This document shows positions 1 through 10,215 of a DNA stretch of 64,000 nt, in pieces. The translations under genes and the position numbers were made by a program. Below the pieces are notes generated by a model, which saw only the letters and a list, made by a program, of their open reading frames with translations, had not been told where the DNA came from and ran no database searches. The stretch comes from Advenella sp. FME57 (lineage in GTDB: Bacteria; Pseudomonadota; Gammaproteobacteria; Burkholderiales; Burkholderiaceae_B). Position 1 is the first letter of the stretch. Every line of letters starts with the position of its first letter. The stretch spans positions 248,001 to 312,000 of the forward strand of contig NZ_JABUXU010000002.1 in assembly GCF_014897675.1 (NCBI RefSeq). The letters are read 5' to 3'.

Positions 1-2
1 AC

Positions 3-338
3 TTTCCACTGCTGCTCGGCCTATTGCTTATCGGAATAGGGGTGCTGATCGCGGCCACGCCGTCATCTTCAGATACTTCCGGTGATGGGGCGTCAATGTC
101 CGGGCTTGCGGTGCGGCCATGGTTATGCGTCGTAGGAGGAGTGCTGTGTTTTATTATTCTTGGCCAATATGGCGGACTGGTGCCGGCAACGTTCGCGCTG
201 ATTTTTATTTCAGCATTAGGTGACAGGAACAATTCCATACAGGTTGCGCTCGCACTTGCGGCCTGCGTGACGATCGCTGCGGTGGGCATATTCTATTATG
301 GAATGCAAATACAGTTTCCATTATTTGTGTGGGGTTAA
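3..338 (+). CDS. tctB: TctB-family small membrane subunit of a tripartite tricarboxylate transporter (5' truncated)
   Basis: The reading frame is open from the first bases of the window, so the N-terminus lies outside it. The visible 111 residues contain hydrophobic stretches (GIGVLIAAT near the left edge, a Trp-Leu-Cys-Val-Val-Gly segment in the middle, then two helices separated by a short GDRNN loop) and end in aromatic, membrane-like residues, as TctB proteins do. TctB is the poorly conserved four-helix partner of TctA in carboxylate uptake driven by ion gradients, fed by a periplasmic Bug (TctC) receptor. The stop lies 3 bases before the tctA start, so the two are co-transcribed. The family call rests mainly on the neighbour and the hydrophobicity pattern. 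Confidence 0.85.
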   Translation, partial: FPLLLGLLLIGIGVLIAATPSSSDTSGDGASMSGLAVRPWLCVVGGVLCFIILGQYGGLVPATFALIFISALGDRNNSIQVALALAACVTIAAVGIFYYGMQIQFPLFVWG

Positions 339-341
339 CGG

Positions 342-1862
342 ATGTTAGATAACTTAATTCTGGGTATTACCACCGCTTTTTCCCTGCACAATTTACTGTA
401 TTCCTTTCTTGGCGTCTTCGTTGGTAATCTGATAGGCGTATTGCCTGGTATCGGAGCACTGGCTGCGATTTCCATGCTGTTGCCACTGACGTATACTTTG
501 GAGCCAGCCGCTGCATTAATGATGCTGGCAGGAATTTATTACGGCACCAGTTTTGGTGGTGCCGCAACCTCGATCTTGCTTAATTTGCCTGGCACGGCTT
601 CTCACGCAGTCGTGTGTGTGGACGGCAACCCAATGGCAAAACAGGGACGTGGTGGGTCTGCCTTGTTCATCGCCATGTTTGCTTCATTCATTGGCGTCAT
701 GACCGGCATTGTTCTGATGCTGTTTTTCAGCCCGATGTTGACTGATGTTGCCTTTCTATTCGGTCCTGCTGAGTATTTTTCTCTCATGGCATTGGGATTA
801 TTGGCTGCGGCGACCTTGTCGACCGGGTCTCCCGTCAAAGGTATTGCTTCGGTGGTGATTGGTCTGGCTATTGGCGTCATCGGCACTGATGTCAATAGCG
901 GGGTTGCGCGATTTGATTTCGGCATTCCCGAACTGCAGGACGGAATTGCGTTGGTTACGCTGGCCATGGGGCTATTTGGTATCACAGATGTTCTGGCAAA
1001 TGCAGGCAAGATTGGCCAGGGGTCCGTCATTTCAGAATCAAAGATTACTGGCAGCGCCATACGGCCAGCCAAAGGTGAGATCAAACAATCCATGCCTGCT
1101 ATTGGGCGCGGTTCGGTGCTGGGTGGCGTTCTGGGCATTCTTCCCGGCGCGGGGGGGACAATTGCTTCGTTCATGTCCTACGCCATTGAAAAAAAATCAT
1201 CGAAGACCCCGCAGAGGTTTGGCAAAGGCGCTATCGAAGGCGTCGCCGGACCTGAGGCGGCCAATAGTTCTGCGGCGATCACAGCATTTATTCCTACCCT
1301 GACATTGGGGATTCCTGGAGATGCCGTGATGGCTCTGATGCTTGGAGCCTTAATGATTCAGAACATTCAGCCGGGGCCACAAATGATGGTCGAGCATCCG
1401 GAGTTGTTCTGGGGTCTGCTGATCAGCTTTGCCACAGGAAATCTGCTGCTTTTGATCTTGAACATTCCACTTATCGGCGTATGGGTAAAGCTGCTTTCCG
1501 TGCCTTACCGTCTGATCTATCCGACCGTGCTTTTCCTGATCAGTATTGGTGTGTACAGTACCAACAATAATCTTTTTGATGTTGTGGCCGTGCTTGTTAT
1601 TGGCATGTTTGGGTATTTGCTCGCCCGGCTCAAATTCCAACCTGCTCCTTTGTTGCTTGGCTTTGTACTGGGCCCTATGCTGGAAGAGAACTTCCGACGT
1701 GCGTTATTGTTGTCACGCGGTGATATGAGCACCTTTATGACAAGGCCGATCAGTTCGGTGTGTATGTCAATCATATTCGTGATCATCGCCTTCATTGTTT
1801 ATAAACGTGTCAAATCAACGGTCGCAGGCGGATCTGCGAAGGCATTGCGCGCTTCCGAATGA
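342..1862 (+). CDS. tctA: TctA-family large permease subunit of a tripartite tricarboxylate transporter
   Basis: The 506-residue protein has about a dozen hydrophobic segments and the family signature around residues 30-50 (GVLPGIGALAAIS followed by a Leu-Pro-Leu-Thr-Tyr helix). A second Gly/Pro-rich repeat (GILPGAGGTIASFMSY) lies near residues 265-280. This pair of inverted Gly-Pro motifs and the length of about 500 are typical of TctA. It forms the transport channel for di- or tricarboxylates in the inner membrane together with TctB just upstream. No tctC is visible downstream; the receptor may lie left of the window or be one of the Bug proteins encoded elsewhere. The substrate cannot be read from the sequence. 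Confidence 0.95.
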   Translation: MLDNLILGITTAFSLHNLLYSFLGVFVGNLIGVLPGIGALAAISMLLPLTYTLEPAAALMMLAGIYYGTSFGGAATSILLNLPGTASHAVVCVDGNPMAKQGRGGSALFIAMFASFIGVMTGIVLMLFFSPMLTDVAFLFGPAEYFSLMALGLLAAATLSTGSPVKGIASVVIGLAIGVIGTDVNSGVARFDFGIPELQDGIALVTLAMGLFGITDVLANAGKIGQGSVISESKITGSAIRPAKGEIKQSMPAIGRGSVLGGVLGILPGAGGTIASFMSYAIEKKSSKTPQRFGKGAIEGVAGPEAANSSAAITAFIPTLTLGIPGDAVMALMLGALMIQNIQPGPQMMVEHPELFWGLLISFATGNLLLLILNIPLIGVWVKLLSVPYRLIYPTVLFLISIGVYSTNNNLFDVVAVLVIGMFGYLLARLKFQPAPLLLGFVLGPMLEENFRRALLLSRGDMSTFMTRPISSVCMSIIFVIIAFIVYKRVKSTVAGGSAKALRASE

Positions 1863-1918
1863 CAGGAAAACGCAGGTAGCAGCGCAGTTCGACTCAGAAC
1901 GACACTGTTTTTGTCTAT

Positions 1919-1963
1919 AGATCGTGGTCCGGCGCAATTGCGAGCCTGCCACGATCTTTTTTT
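1919..1963 (+). terminator. Intrinsic terminator of the tctBA operon
   Basis: A perfect 9-bp stem (AGATCGTGG with CCACGATCT) encloses a 21-base loop that itself contains CGCAATTGCG. It is followed by a run of seven T. It starts 56 bases after the tctA stop. Confidence 0.8.
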
Positions 1964-2244
1964 ACGCCATTGGCCTAACGGCTTATTGCATCGGCTGAGC
2001 AATGGTCTTTGCCAAACGTTCTTTTTTGTTTAAGTATGGCAACAGGGGCCACGCGCACCAGATATGCGCCAGGGCGCTCAAATTTGGCATCCAGGTGCAA
2101 AATTGTGTCATTTTGCGTATTGCGTTGTACCCATATGAGGTTATTATTTGGACATTGTTGGGCACCGCAGTGGCACCGCGCAATGGCTTGAAAATTATGG
2201 GCGTGCAGGTTTATGCTGGAATTTTTAAGCTAGCCAGGCAAATA
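1964..2244. other. Intergenic stretch without a recognisable gene
   Basis: Together with the terminator before it, this separates tctA from the tRNA gene by about 380 bases. Short open frames here run into the tRNA gene or lack a ribosome-binding site. I see no convincing promoter, repeat or coding signal. Confidence 0.5.
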
Positions 2245-2321
2245 TGGTGCCTCCGGCGGGACTTGAACCCACAACCACCCGCTTAGAAGGCGGGTGCTCT
2301 ATCCAGTTGAGCTACGGAGAC
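2245..2321 (-). tRNA. tRNA-Arg with anticodon UCU
   Basis: The reverse complement folds into a full cloverleaf. The acceptor stem GTCTCCG pairs with CGGAGGC (one G-U pair at 2:71). The D arm has AGCTCAACTGGATAGAGC, the anticodon stem CCCGC/GCGGG encloses loop CTTCTAA, and the T arm carries GGTTCAAGTCC. The 3' CCA is encoded. The anticodon UCU reads AGA/AGG arginine codons. Length is 77 bases including CCA. It lies alone between tctA and the YciO-like gene, on the opposite strand to both. Confidence 0.97.
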
Positions 2322-2414
2322 AATCCAGCCCGTGATTCTAACCCGAACCCGCACCATGTGTCACTCAATTCGCTACAATAGGTGCACAGCCAGCCACAGA
2401 GTGAAATAATAATT

Positions 2415-3044
2415 ATGTCCATACTTTTTGATGTACACCCGGTTAACCCGCAGCCACGCCTGCTCAAACAGGCCGCACAATTGCTGGATAACGGCCGGTT
2501 ACTGGCCATACCCACCGATTCCAGTTATGCACTGGTGGCTCGTCTGGACGACAAGACGGCGGCCGATGGCTTGCGCCGCCTGCGCGGTCTGGACGAACGC
2601 CATCATCTAACGCTGCTGGTGCGCGATCTGGCGGAAATCGCCAAATTCGCCAAAGTCGACAATGCGCAATATCGTTTGCTGAAAAACGCGACCCCCGGCC
2701 CCTGGACATTCATTCTGGAGGCCACCAAGGACGTGCCGCGGCGGGTCTCGCATCCTTCCCGGAAAACCATTGGCATTCGTGTGCCAGACCATCCGGTCAC
2801 CTTGATGCTGATTGAGGAGCTGGGCACGCCGTTGCTGTCAACCTCCCTGATTCCCGAAGGCGAAGACATGCCGCTAAACGATCCGGATGAAATTACCGAT
2901 CGTTACGGCCACGCGTTGGCCGGGGTGATTGCCAGCGGTGCCTGCCCGACCCAGCCGACCACGGTCATTGATCTGACGACGGCGACGCCCACCATTCTCC
3001 GCAGGGGCTCAGGGGATCCGACAACCATTGGCCTGCCTGAGTGA
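2415..3044 (+). CDS. yciO: YciO-type Sua5/YrdC-domain protein (L-threonylcarbamoyladenylate synthase family)
   Basis: The 209-residue product matches the YrdC/Sua5 RNA-binding fold. Near the N-terminus is a lysine-poor strand followed by LLAIPTDSSYAL, then LRGLDERHHLTLLVRDL, GPWTFILEATKDVPRR, and GIRVPDHPV and LLSTSLIP toward the C-terminus. YciO proteins are single-domain paralogues of TsaC, which makes threonylcarbamoyl-AMP for the t6A37 tRNA modification. The motif order and the MSxxF-HP-NPQ-type N-terminus favour YciO over TsaC. I start at ATG 2415, which gives the usual length of about 206-209; a GTG at 2382 in frame would add 11 residues. Its exact cellular role is less settled than that of TsaC. 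Confidence 0.88.
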   Translation: MSILFDVHPVNPQPRLLKQAAQLLDNGRLLAIPTDSSYALVARLDDKTAADGLRRLRGLDERHHLTLLVRDLAEIAKFAKVDNAQYRLLKNATPGPWTFILEATKDVPRRVSHPSRKTIGIRVPDHPVTLMLIEELGTPLLSTSLIPEGEDMPLNDPDEITDRYGHALAGVIASGACPTQPTTVIDLTTATPTILRRGSGDPTTIGLPE

Positions 3045-3247
3045 GTTTGCGTATCCGGATGTAAACTGCCACGCTACCGGCCAAACGGCCCGGTCGAATC
3101 TGACTGCCTGCCAGCGACAGATGCCGATTGAAACGTGTTTTACGGGATTGTCATTAAATTTTCTCTTAATTTTATGCATTTCAATTAAACTACCGAATTA
3201 GCTATATGCTAGGCATTTAATATCAACCTTTTCTGGACGTTTCTATC

Positions 3248-4153
3248 ATGGCGGTCGACAGTTCTTCGTATCCTGTATTCACCGGCAGTTTTCCTGCCCT
3301 TGTGACTCCAATGCAACCCAATGGGGATATAGATTACGACGCATACAAGAAGCTGATCGACTGGCATATCCAGGAAGGATCTGACGGTCTGGTTGTTGTG
3401 GGCACTTCCGGCGAATCGCCCACAGTAGATGTGAGCGAACACACCGATCTTATCCGGGTGGCGGTAGAGCATACGGCCGGACGAATCCCGGTGATTGCCG
3501 GGGTAGGCGCAAACTCTACTGCAGAAGCCATTCATCTGACCAAAAAAGCCAGGGAAGTGGGGGCTGATGCGGGTCTGTCGGTTGTGCCCTACTACAACAA
3601 GCCCACCCAGGAAGGCCTGTTCCGTCATTTTGAGGCTATTGCCCGCGAAGGCGGCCTGCCCATCATGCTGTACAATGTGCCCGGTCGCACCGTTGCGGAT
3701 TTGTCCAACGATACGATATTGCGACTGGCGCAAGTGCAGGGAATTATCGGCATCAAGGATGCCACTGCTGATATTGCCCGTCTGGGCCTCTTGCTTCGGG
3801 ACAAACCAGAGTACTTTCAGGTTTTCAGTGGCGATGACCCCACTGCAGCGGCACTGATTCTGTTGGGTGGTAATGGAAATATTTCGGTCACGGCCAACAT
3901 AGCTCCCGCGCTGATGCACGAACTTTGTGTAGCCGCACGGTCTGGCGATGTGCCGCGGACTCGTGAACTTAATGCGAAACTGGCAGGTGTCAATAAAGTG
4001 CTATTTGTCGAAGCCAACCCCATTCCGGTCAAGTGGGCGCTTGTGCAAATGGGCCTGATCCAGGCCGGGTATCGGCTCCCAATGTGTGATCTGGGCGCCC
4101 AGCATCATGAAACTGTTCTGACTGCCCTGAAAGATCTCGGGCTGGTCAAATAA
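3248..4153 (+). CDS. dapA: 4-hydroxy-tetrahydrodipicolinate synthase
   Basis: It condenses pyruvate with aspartate semialdehyde, the first committed step of lysine and diaminopimelate synthesis in the cytoplasm. The 301-residue TIM-barrel protein shows the pyruvate-binding loop VGTSGES (residues 51-57), the YYNKPTQEG segment (115-123), the catalytic Tyr142 with Arg147 in YNVPGRT, and the Schiff-base lysine Lys170 in GIKDAT. The first motif has Thr-Ser where the Escherichia coli enzyme has Thr-Thr. The ATG follows an AT-rich leader after position 3130 that probably carries the promoter. bamC follows 15 bases downstream, an arrangement common in proteobacteria, so the two are likely one operon. 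A remnant of a second member of this family lies at 9316-9501. Confidence 0.97.
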   Translation: MAVDSSSYPVFTGSFPALVTPMQPNGDIDYDAYKKLIDWHIQEGSDGLVVVGTSGESPTVDVSEHTDLIRVAVEHTAGRIPVIAGVGANSTAEAIHLTKKAREVGADAGLSVVPYYNKPTQEGLFRHFEAIAREGGLPIMLYNVPGRTVADLSNDTILRLAQVQGIIGIKDATADIARLGLLLRDKPEYFQVFSGDDPTAAALILLGGNGNISVTANIAPALMHELCVAARSGDVPRTRELNAKLAGVNKVLFVEANPIPVKWALVQMGLIQAGYRLPMCDLGAQHHETVLTALKDLGLVK

Positions 4154-4168
4154 TATAGGATTGAGAAT

Positions 4169-5290
4169 ATGCGTATGAATGCACGCTTTCTTGCAGTATC
4201 TGGTTTACTGTCACTCACCCTTCTGGCGGGATGTAATGTCATGGACGAAGTCATGGGTGAGACCGAACAGGTCGACTACAAAAGTACCGTAAGAGGTGAC
4301 CCGCTAAGCCTGCCGCCTGATCTGTCGTCGTCACAGATTAATCCGGCGTACAAGTCACCAGGCGGCTATGCATCGGCCAACGAATATAATAAGGCAGTGG
4401 CCCAGGCCAATCGCAATGCTGCATCCGGTGCGTCGGTCTTGCCTGAAACCCCCGGACTGAAAATCCAGAGTTCCGGCGCCAACCGCTGGCTGGAAGTGAG
4501 CCAGGAAGCGGGGAGTGTCTATCCTAAACTGATCGACTTCTGGGTCGATTCAGGCTTTACGATCAATCGCGATAATCCTCAAGCCGGACTGATTGAAACC
4601 GACTGGGCCGAAAATCGTGCAAAAATTCCTGGCAATCTGCTTAACCGGGCATTGGGCGCCATTATCAATATGGTTGAAGACAGCGGCGAGCGTGAACGCT
4701 TCCGTACGCGTCTGGAACGCTCAAATGGCAAAACGTTGGTGTTCATCAATCACGAACGCATGGTCGAAACACCCATGGATCGCGATGGTACAACATTCAA
4801 ATGGCTGCCTGCCAAGGAAGATCCGGGTCTGAACGCCGCGATGCTGTCGCGCCTGATGGTTTTCCTGGGGGCGACCAAGCAGCAGGCTGAAGCACAGGTG
4901 CGTCAAAGCGCTGCAGCGGCTGCCGCGCCAACCCATCCGGTCGTGATGGCCGATGTTGCCGCATTGCCACTGCAAATGGGCCAAAGCCAGGCCTACAATC
5001 AGGTGGGCGCTGCGATCAATTCTGCCGGTTTCACAGTGGATAATAGTGACCCGCAGGCCGGCACCTATGCAGTCCGTTACCTGGATACCGACACCGGCGA
5101 GAAGCGCCAGGCATCCAACTTTATCAGCCGGCTGTGGGGCGATAAAGGCAACCTGACGCCGTTGCCCTACACGATTGTGGTTACTTCCGAAGCCAGCCAG
5201 TCTGTTGTGACTGTACGCAACGAACAGGGCCAGGCAGATAACAGCGCGACCGCGCGTCGCATTCTGACGGTACTGGCCGAGAGAATGTAA
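4169..5290 (+). CDS. bamC: Outer membrane assembly lipoprotein BamC
   Basis: The 373-residue protein begins with a lipoprotein signal peptide: basic start, hydrophobic core and lipobox LLAGC, with Cys22 as the lipidated residue. The following segment, rich in Pro, Ser and Asp (LSLPPDLSS), matches the extended BamC N-terminus that lies along BamD. Two helix-grip domains follow, roughly residues 105-230 and 265-373, separated by an Ala-rich linker. BamC is an accessory part of the Bam complex, which folds beta-barrel proteins into the outer membrane. It lies 15 bases after dapA, the classical position for nlpB/bamC, and is followed by a terminator. Confidence 0.93.
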   Translation: MRMNARFLAVSGLLSLTLLAGCNVMDEVMGETEQVDYKSTVRGDPLSLPPDLSSSQINPAYKSPGGYASANEYNKAVAQANRNAASGASVLPETPGLKIQSSGANRWLEVSQEAGSVYPKLIDFWVDSGFTINRDNPQAGLIETDWAENRAKIPGNLLNRALGAIINMVEDSGERERFRTRLERSNGKTLVFINHERMVETPMDRDGTTFKWLPAKEDPGLNAAMLSRLMVFLGATKQQAEAQVRQSAAAAAAPTHPVVMADVAALPLQMGQSQAYNQVGAAINSAGFTVDNSDPQAGTYAVRYLDTDTGEKRQASNFISRLWGDKGNLTPLPYTIVVTSEASQSVVTVRNEQGQADNSATARRILTVLAERM

Positions 5291-5330
5291 TCTGACTGCA
5301 GTCCACAATAGTGTTTTGAAGTTCAGAAGA

Positions 5331-5357
5331 CCCGGCAGGCGATTGCCGGGTTTTTTT
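5331..5357 (+). terminator. Intrinsic terminator after bamC
   Basis: Perfect 7-bp GC-rich stem CCCGGCA/TGCCGGG with a 6-base loop and seven T directly after it. It closes the dapA-bamC unit 40 bases after the bamC stop and sits between the convergent bamC and roxA genes. Confidence 0.9.
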
Positions 5358-5365
5358 CTGTCCGG

Positions 5366-6553
5366 CTATTGCGCAATAACCCAGCCGTCATCCAGCCATT
5401 CCTGCAATAGCGTGAGCGTTGCAGCATTGGCTTTTTTCAGGTCGGCGCAGGTCAATACACGCGTGTCGGCGAATTTTTTAAGCGTGGCGTTGGTTCTCAA
5501 TTCCAGGGCTTCGCCGTTGATGAACAAGTCTGCGCCCCGATAGACCATGCGGCTGCGGCGATCCAGCACGAGGTTGCCATTGCCGTTGATCACGTCTTCA
5601 AGATCGACCATCTCTTGGGCAATCGGAAAGACAGTGAGGGAGTTTGGTTCGGTCAGCCAGCAGCCCAGAAAGCGTGCCGCCATGCGCTCAGTGAACGCAA
5701 TTTTCTGTACAGCAGCCAGTGCGCTGTCGATCAGTTCATCAGGCAGGGCGGCCGGTTCTGCGGTGGGTGCCAAACGTTTATCCTGGAATATGCCCGAGAG
5801 GTCTGGTCCCGGTAATGCAGGCGTGGAGTAGGGGCCAAAGCCCAGTCCATTACGCGCGCTCAACTGATCGGCGGCAACCTCCAGCAGCCCGCGCGCAAGA
5901 ACGGCCAGGGACGGGGCACGAAAACCGATAGAAACAGTAATGCACTCGTCCGACTCCGAGATGCCATCGTGTGCAATATGCGGTGGCAGATAGAGCATAT
6001 CGCCCGGCTCCAGCACAAACGCTTCTTCAGGTTCAAAATGCTGCAAAATCTTGCAGGCAATATCGGGAACCAGCGACAGGTCTTTCTGCTGGCTGATGCG
6101 CCAGCGTCGCTGTCCGCGCCCCTGGAGCAGGAAAACGTCGTAGCTGTCAAAATGCGGGCCGACACCGCCGTTGCGGGAGGCCAGGCTGATCATGATATCG
6201 TCCAGCCTGGCGTCGGGAATAAAACGGAACTGCTGCATCAGTGCTGCGGTTGCATCGTCATGCAGATCCACGCTTTGCACCAGCATAGACCAATTGGGTT
6301 CTGCCACCTTGGGAAAGCGTGCGAACGGACCATTTTCCATGTGCCATTCGTCATTTTCCTGCCAGATCAGGCGTGATTCGACATCATCGCGTTTTGCCAG
6401 TTTCTTCAGCCCGGCAGGGGGTACGGGACTACTGAAACCAGGAATGGCCTGTCTGATCAGCAGCGGTTTCTTTTGCCAGTAAGTCCGCATAAATTCGGCG
6501 GGGCTACGTCCACCCAGCAATGTCATGGGTGCGTGAATGTCAATGGATGTCAT
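5366..6553 (-). CDS. roxA: JmjC/cupin ribosomal oxygenase of the RoxA (YcfD) family
   Basis: This family is a 2-oxoglutarate and Fe(II) dependent oxygenase that hydroxylates an arginine of ribosomal protein L16 in E. coli. The 395-residue protein has the iron-binding His134-x-Asp136 ([10 protein letters not shown]) and a distal His195 in HIAHDGIS, with the typical LLQGxGxRRWR strand in between and a winged-helix C-terminal part. The N-terminal [16 protein letters not shown] segment is characteristic of the family. Its ATG overlaps the TGA of mutS by four bases (ATGA), so it is translated after mutS from the same mRNA. The substrate is inferred from E. coli. Confidence 0.9.
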   Translation of the reverse strand: MTSIDIHAPMTLLGGRSPAEFMRTYWQKKPLLIRQAIPGFSSPVPPAGLKKLAKRDDVESRLIWQENDEWHMENGPFARFPKVAEPNWSMLVQSVDLHDDATAALMQQFRFIPDARLDDIMISLASRNGGVGPHFDSYDVFLLQGRGQRRWRISQQKDLSLVPDIACKILQHFEPEEAFVLEPGDMLYLPPHIAHDGISESDECITVSIGFRAPSLAVLARGLLEVAADQLSARNGLGFGPYSTPALPGPDLSGIFQDKRLAPTAEPAALPDELIDSALAAVQKIAFTERMAARFLGCWLTEPNSLTVFPIAQEMVDLEDVINGNGNLVLDRRSRMVYRGADLFINGEALELRTNATLKKFADTRVLTCADLKKANAATLTLLQEWLDDGWVIAQ

Positions 6554-9183
6554 GATTCTCCGCCAAAGCGGTTATGCAATTTGTACAGGGCGTCCAGCGC
6601 TTCGCGTGGACTCATATTATCGGGATCCAGTTCATGCAGGGCGTCGCGAAAGGCGGTAAGCTCAAGCGCATTGTCGCTCTGCTGGTCATCGGTCTCGTGC
6701 GTGGCAGTAAAAAGATTAAGCTGTGAGATGTCGCCTGCCTGGCTTTCCAGGCGATCCAGTTCCCGCTTGGCTTGGCGAATGACTGCAACGGGCAGGCCTG
6801 CCCGTTGCGCGACCTGGATACCGTAGCTGCGACTGGCCGGTCCTTCCTGAACTTCGTGCAGAAACACAATGCCACTGGCAGCTTCGGTGGCGGCAAGATG
6901 CACATTGATCGCTGACGGGTTCAGGTCGGGCAGCCGGGTAATTTCAAAATAATGGGTGGCAAACAGTGTCAGCGCATGATTGTGGTCCAGCAACCGGCAG
7001 GCAATGGCCCATGCCAGCGACAGACCGTCATAGGTAGACGTGCCTCGGCCTATCTCATCCATCAGCACGAGGCTGTTGGGTGTGCTGGCAGCCAGGATGG
7101 TGGCAGCCTCTGTCATCTCCATCATGAAGGTCGATTGGCCGCCTGCCAGATCGTCGGCAGCACCAATACGGGTGAAAATGCGGTCAATCACGCCGATTGT
7201 GGCGGCAGCGGCCGGCACAAAACTGCCCATGCGCGCCAGCAGTACGATCAGGGCCGTCTGGCGCATGTAGGTTGATTTACCACCCATATTGGGGCCGGTA
7301 ATGAGCAACATGCGTCTGTCATTGTCCATCAGACAGCTGTTGGGCGTGAATTGCTCAATCGTATGCTCGACCACCGGGTGGCGGCCGGCCTCGATATCGA
7401 TCAACGGGTGTTCGACCAGTTGCGGCGCTACCCATTCGTTATCCCTGGCATGACTGGCCAGCGCAAGATAGACGTCCAGTTCGGCAATGGCCTGCGCGCA
7501 ACGCTGCAGGGGAGTCACCCAAGCCTGCATGGTATCGAGTAGTTGCTCGTATAGCCATTTTTCGCGCGATAACGCCCGGTCGCGTGCCGACAGTACCTTG
7601 TCTTCGAATCCTTTTAGCTCCGGCGTAATATAACGTTCGACATTCTTGAGCGTCTGGCGGCGGCGGTAGTCCTCGGGCACTTTGTCGACCTGGCCCTTGG
7701 ATACTTCAATGAAAAATCCGTGAACACGATTGAACTCCACGCGTAGATTGGCAATGCCACTGCGCTGGCGCTCCCTGGCCTCCAGTTCTACTAGAAAGGC
7801 GCCGCTCTCGCTGGCCAGGGTACGCAGCTCATCGAGCTCGGCGTCAAACCCGGGCGCGATCACGCCGCCGTCGCGGATCATCGCGGCCGGTTCCGCCGCG
7901 ACGCCGGCCTGCAGCGCCGCGTGCAAGCTCGCATCAAGGGTCAGTTCGTCGTTGAGTACGTCAAGGCGTTCTGCATTGGCATGCTGGTCGCGCAAAACAG
8001 TCTGCAACTGGGGCAGCCGGGCCAGCGCATCGCGCAGGCTGGCCAGCTCGCGGGGCCGCACCGAACGCAAGGCGATTCGTGTTGCGATACGCTCAAGATC
8101 GGGAAACGCATTGAGTTCTGTACGCAGGTTATCCAATGCGATATGGGGATGCACGGGCCCGTCGGGACGTCCGGTCAGCATGGCCGCAACAGCGGTCTGG
8201 CGTGCGTTGATCTGGCTATTGGAGCGCAGGGGGTGGTGCAGCCAGTGACGCAGCTTGCGACTGCCCATGGGTGTTTCGCAGTGGTCCAGCAAAGAGAACA
8301 GGGTGGGCCGGCTCTCTCCGCTGATGGTTTCGGTAATTTCCAGGTTTTTGCGTGTGACCGGGTCAAGGACCAGATAATCCAGCGCGTGATCCACCATGAT
8401 GTGCTGGACGTGCGACAGCGATTGCGTTTGCGTGCGTTCGACGTAGCGCAGCAGCGCGCCGGCCGCGCAAATGGCGGCAGGCATATCGGCCATGCCGAAG
8501 CTGCCAAGCGAGTCGATCTGAAAATGCTGGCAAAGCAGGGCGTTGGCGTCATTCAGGTCATAGTGCCAGTCGGCAGTATGGCTGATCGAGCCGCCGAATT
8601 TGGTTTCGAGGGCAAAGGAGTCAGCGTGCACGATTTCCGCCGGAGCGATACGGTGGATTTCCGAGTCCAGGGCTTCCTTGTCGCATTGCGTGACTTTGAA
8701 TTGACCGCTGGCCAGGTTGAGCCATGCCAGCCCGTATTTTGGCGCCTTGCCTTTGGGCGGCAGAAAGATAGACAGCAGCGGCCGGTCCAGCTTAGAAGGC
8801 AACAGGGTTTCGTCGGTCAGCGTGCCAGGCGTAACAATGCGCACGATCTTGCGTTCAACGGGTCCCTTGCTTGTTGCCGGATCGCCGATCTGCTCGCAGA
8901 TTGCCACCGATTCACCCAGTGCCACCAGGCGCGCCAGATAGGTTTCCATGGCATGCACCGGAACGCCTGCCATGGGAATAGGCTGGCCATTTGAGTTTCC
9001 CCGCTTGGTGAGCGTCAGATTCAGCAGTCTGGCGGCCTGCTCGGCATCGTCATAGAACATTTCATAAAAATCTCCCATACGATAGAACAGCAGTACAGAC
9101 CCGGCCTCAAGCTTAAGGCGCAGGTACTGCTGCATCATGGGGGTGTGGCCGGGAGTCGCACTTTTACTGGTTTCTGCTGGCAT
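6550..9183 (-). CDS. mutS: DNA mismatch repair protein MutS
   Basis: At 877 residues it is close to the usual MutS length. The mismatch-reading Phe39-Tyr-Glu41 motif lies in GDFYEMF. The ATPase domain in the C-terminal third carries Walker [10 protein letters not shown] (about residue 630), the [15 protein letters not shown] segment and the FATHYFEIT signature. MutS scans DNA for mismatches and loops and recruits MutL. A shorter C-terminal tail ([22 protein letters not shown]) corresponds to the tetramerisation region. It is the first gene of a two-gene unit with roxA. The opposite strand holds long open frames that are shadows of this gene. Confidence 0.98.
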   Translation of the reverse strand: MPAETSKSATPGHTPMMQQYLRLKLEAGSVLLFYRMGDFYEMFYDDAEQAARLLNLTLTKRGNSNGQPIPMAGVPVHAMETYLARLVALGESVAICEQIGDPATSKGPVERKIVRIVTPGTLTDETLLPSKLDRPLLSIFLPPKGKAPKYGLAWLNLASGQFKVTQCDKEALDSEIHRIAPAEIVHADSFALETKFGGSISHTADWHYDLNDANALLCQHFQIDSLGSFGMADMPAAICAAGALLRYVERTQTQSLSHVQHIMVDHALDYLVLDPVTRKNLEITETISGESRPTLFSLLDHCETPMGSRKLRHWLHHPLRSNSQINARQTAVAAMLTGRPDGPVHPHIALDNLRTELNAFPDLERIATRIALRSVRPRELASLRDALARLPQLQTVLRDQHANAERLDVLNDELTLDASLHAALQAGVAAEPAAMIRDGGVIAPGFDAELDELRTLASESGAFLVELEARERQRSGIANLRVEFNRVHGFFIEVSKGQVDKVPEDYRRRQTLKNVERYITPELKGFEDKVLSARDRALSREKWLYEQLLDTMQAWVTPLQRCAQAIAELDVYLALASHARDNEWVAPQLVEHPLIDIEAGRHPVVEHTIEQFTPNSCLMDNDRRMLLITGPNMGGKSTYMRQTALIVLLARMGSFVPAAAATIGVIDRIFTRIGAADDLAGGQSTFMMEMTEAATILAASTPNSLVLMDEIGRGTSTYDGLSLAWAIACRLLDHNHALTLFATHYFEITRLPDLNPSAINVHLAATEAASGIVFLHEVQEGPASRSYGIQVAQRAGLPVAVIRQAKRELDRLESQAGDISQLNLFTATHETDDQQSDNALELTAFRDALHELDPDNMSPREALDALYKLHNRFGGES

Positions 9184-9315
9184 GAGTGATAGGTTGTCTA
9201 AAGTATTCTGGCGTTCAATCGGCTATTTTACGATTATCCTGGACCTGGTTGGGCGGCGAATCATTTACCAGCGGCAAATCAGCTGATAGTGCAGATGCTG
9301 CCCTGCGAGCAATAG

Positions 9316-9501
9316 CGGGCGGAAGCACATAACGGCGCCAATGCGACTGTGGTGAAGACTGCATTGCAACTTTTGGGCCAACATTGTGGTGCGACCCGAC
9401 CACCCTCTGCATGGCCGACGAATCCACAGGCGCTTGACACGCTCAGGCAATTGTTGAAAACCTGGCAGCAGGCTGCAGCAATCGGTAGGGTCAAGGACTG
9501 A
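9316..9501 (+). pseudogene. C-terminal remnant of a dihydrodipicolinate synthase/N-acetylneuraminate lyase family gene
   Basis: Directly after an in-frame TAG (9313-9315), 61 codons read through to a TGA. They encode ATVVKTALQLLG, then CGATRPPSAWP, then ALDTLRQLLKTW. This is the usual ending of DapA-like aldolases: the Val-Lys-x-Ala-Leu-x-x-x-Gly helix, an Arg-Pro-Pro turn and a final amphipathic helix. No start codon, ribosome site or catalytic core is left, and upstream bases break into other frames. I read it as the tail of a decayed paralogue, not a working gene. The match is from memory of the family, not from a search. Confidence 0.55.
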
Positions 9502-10000
9502 CCGAGGCTGGTGTCCCTGTTTTTATTGCATGACACGACCCGGTTCGGCATAAACTTCTCCTGTCGTGACAGCAGGGGCCGCAAGTGTGGCGCCTTTGGC
9601 GCATCTATGGGGGCTACGCCAGCATCACGCCTATCGCCAACATTACCAACATCACGGCCATTGCATATGAAATATTTATGGCTGACTAGTGCTTCCAGCA
9701 GAAAAATTGATGGCGCGCCGGGATATAGCGTTTCAATTTATTAGACGTCATTGCGTCGCTCTGTGCATCGCATGGGTGTAACTTTTTGTATGAATAAATT
9801 TCCAATTTGTGTCACATGAGAAAATTTCAATTGACCCAGATTACCCCATGATTGGATGGATTCGGATTAGGATAAAACACTTATCGAATGATTAGTGAAT
9901 GGTCGAAATAACCCGTACAGGCTGGTGTCTGATTGACAAGAATAACCTGTTTTTATGACGATTATAAAATTGCATGACAATGGGGTTTTCATTTAGAAAA

Positions 10001-10020
10001 TTTATTTCAGTTGAAATAAA
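10001..10020. promoter_or_regulatory. Perfect 9-bp inverted repeat (TTTATTTCA-GT-TGAAATAAA)
   Basis: Two perfect 9-base arms flank a 2-base centre, about 280 bases before the ehuB start. The size and symmetry suit a dimeric repressor or activator site. The TTTCA/TGAAA core recurs in the second palindrome at 10216-10233. No regulator gene is adjacent, so the protein that would bind is unknown. Confidence 0.4.
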
Positions 10021-10215
10021 CCTAGGGTTTTCCATGCATATATTTCATCTAAATGACGCATTTTCGAATGTAACGAATATATCGAAATTAATGTATTGCG
10101 GTTGTGCAGTACCGTTTATCTATGTTACTTCTATAGATGAAGCGATAACCGCTAGCGCAGAAAACACACTCTTTATGCGATGAATTTTATGCATGAAAAT
10201 GTGCTGTATGCTGCG

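Noticed and set aside
2002-2286. Plus-strand open frame of 94 codons
   Set aside because: It runs through the tRNA-Arg gene on the other strand and has no ribosome site or family resemblance.
7921-8994. 357-codon open frame antisense to mutS
   Set aside because: mutS on the other strand is complete with all motifs; the antisense product is Gln/Arg-rich with no recognisable domain, a shadow of codon bias.
9974-10183. 69-codon open frame in the AT-rich region before ehuB
   Set aside because: No ribosome-binding site, amino-acid composition as expected from AT-rich non-coding DNA, and it spans a palindrome.
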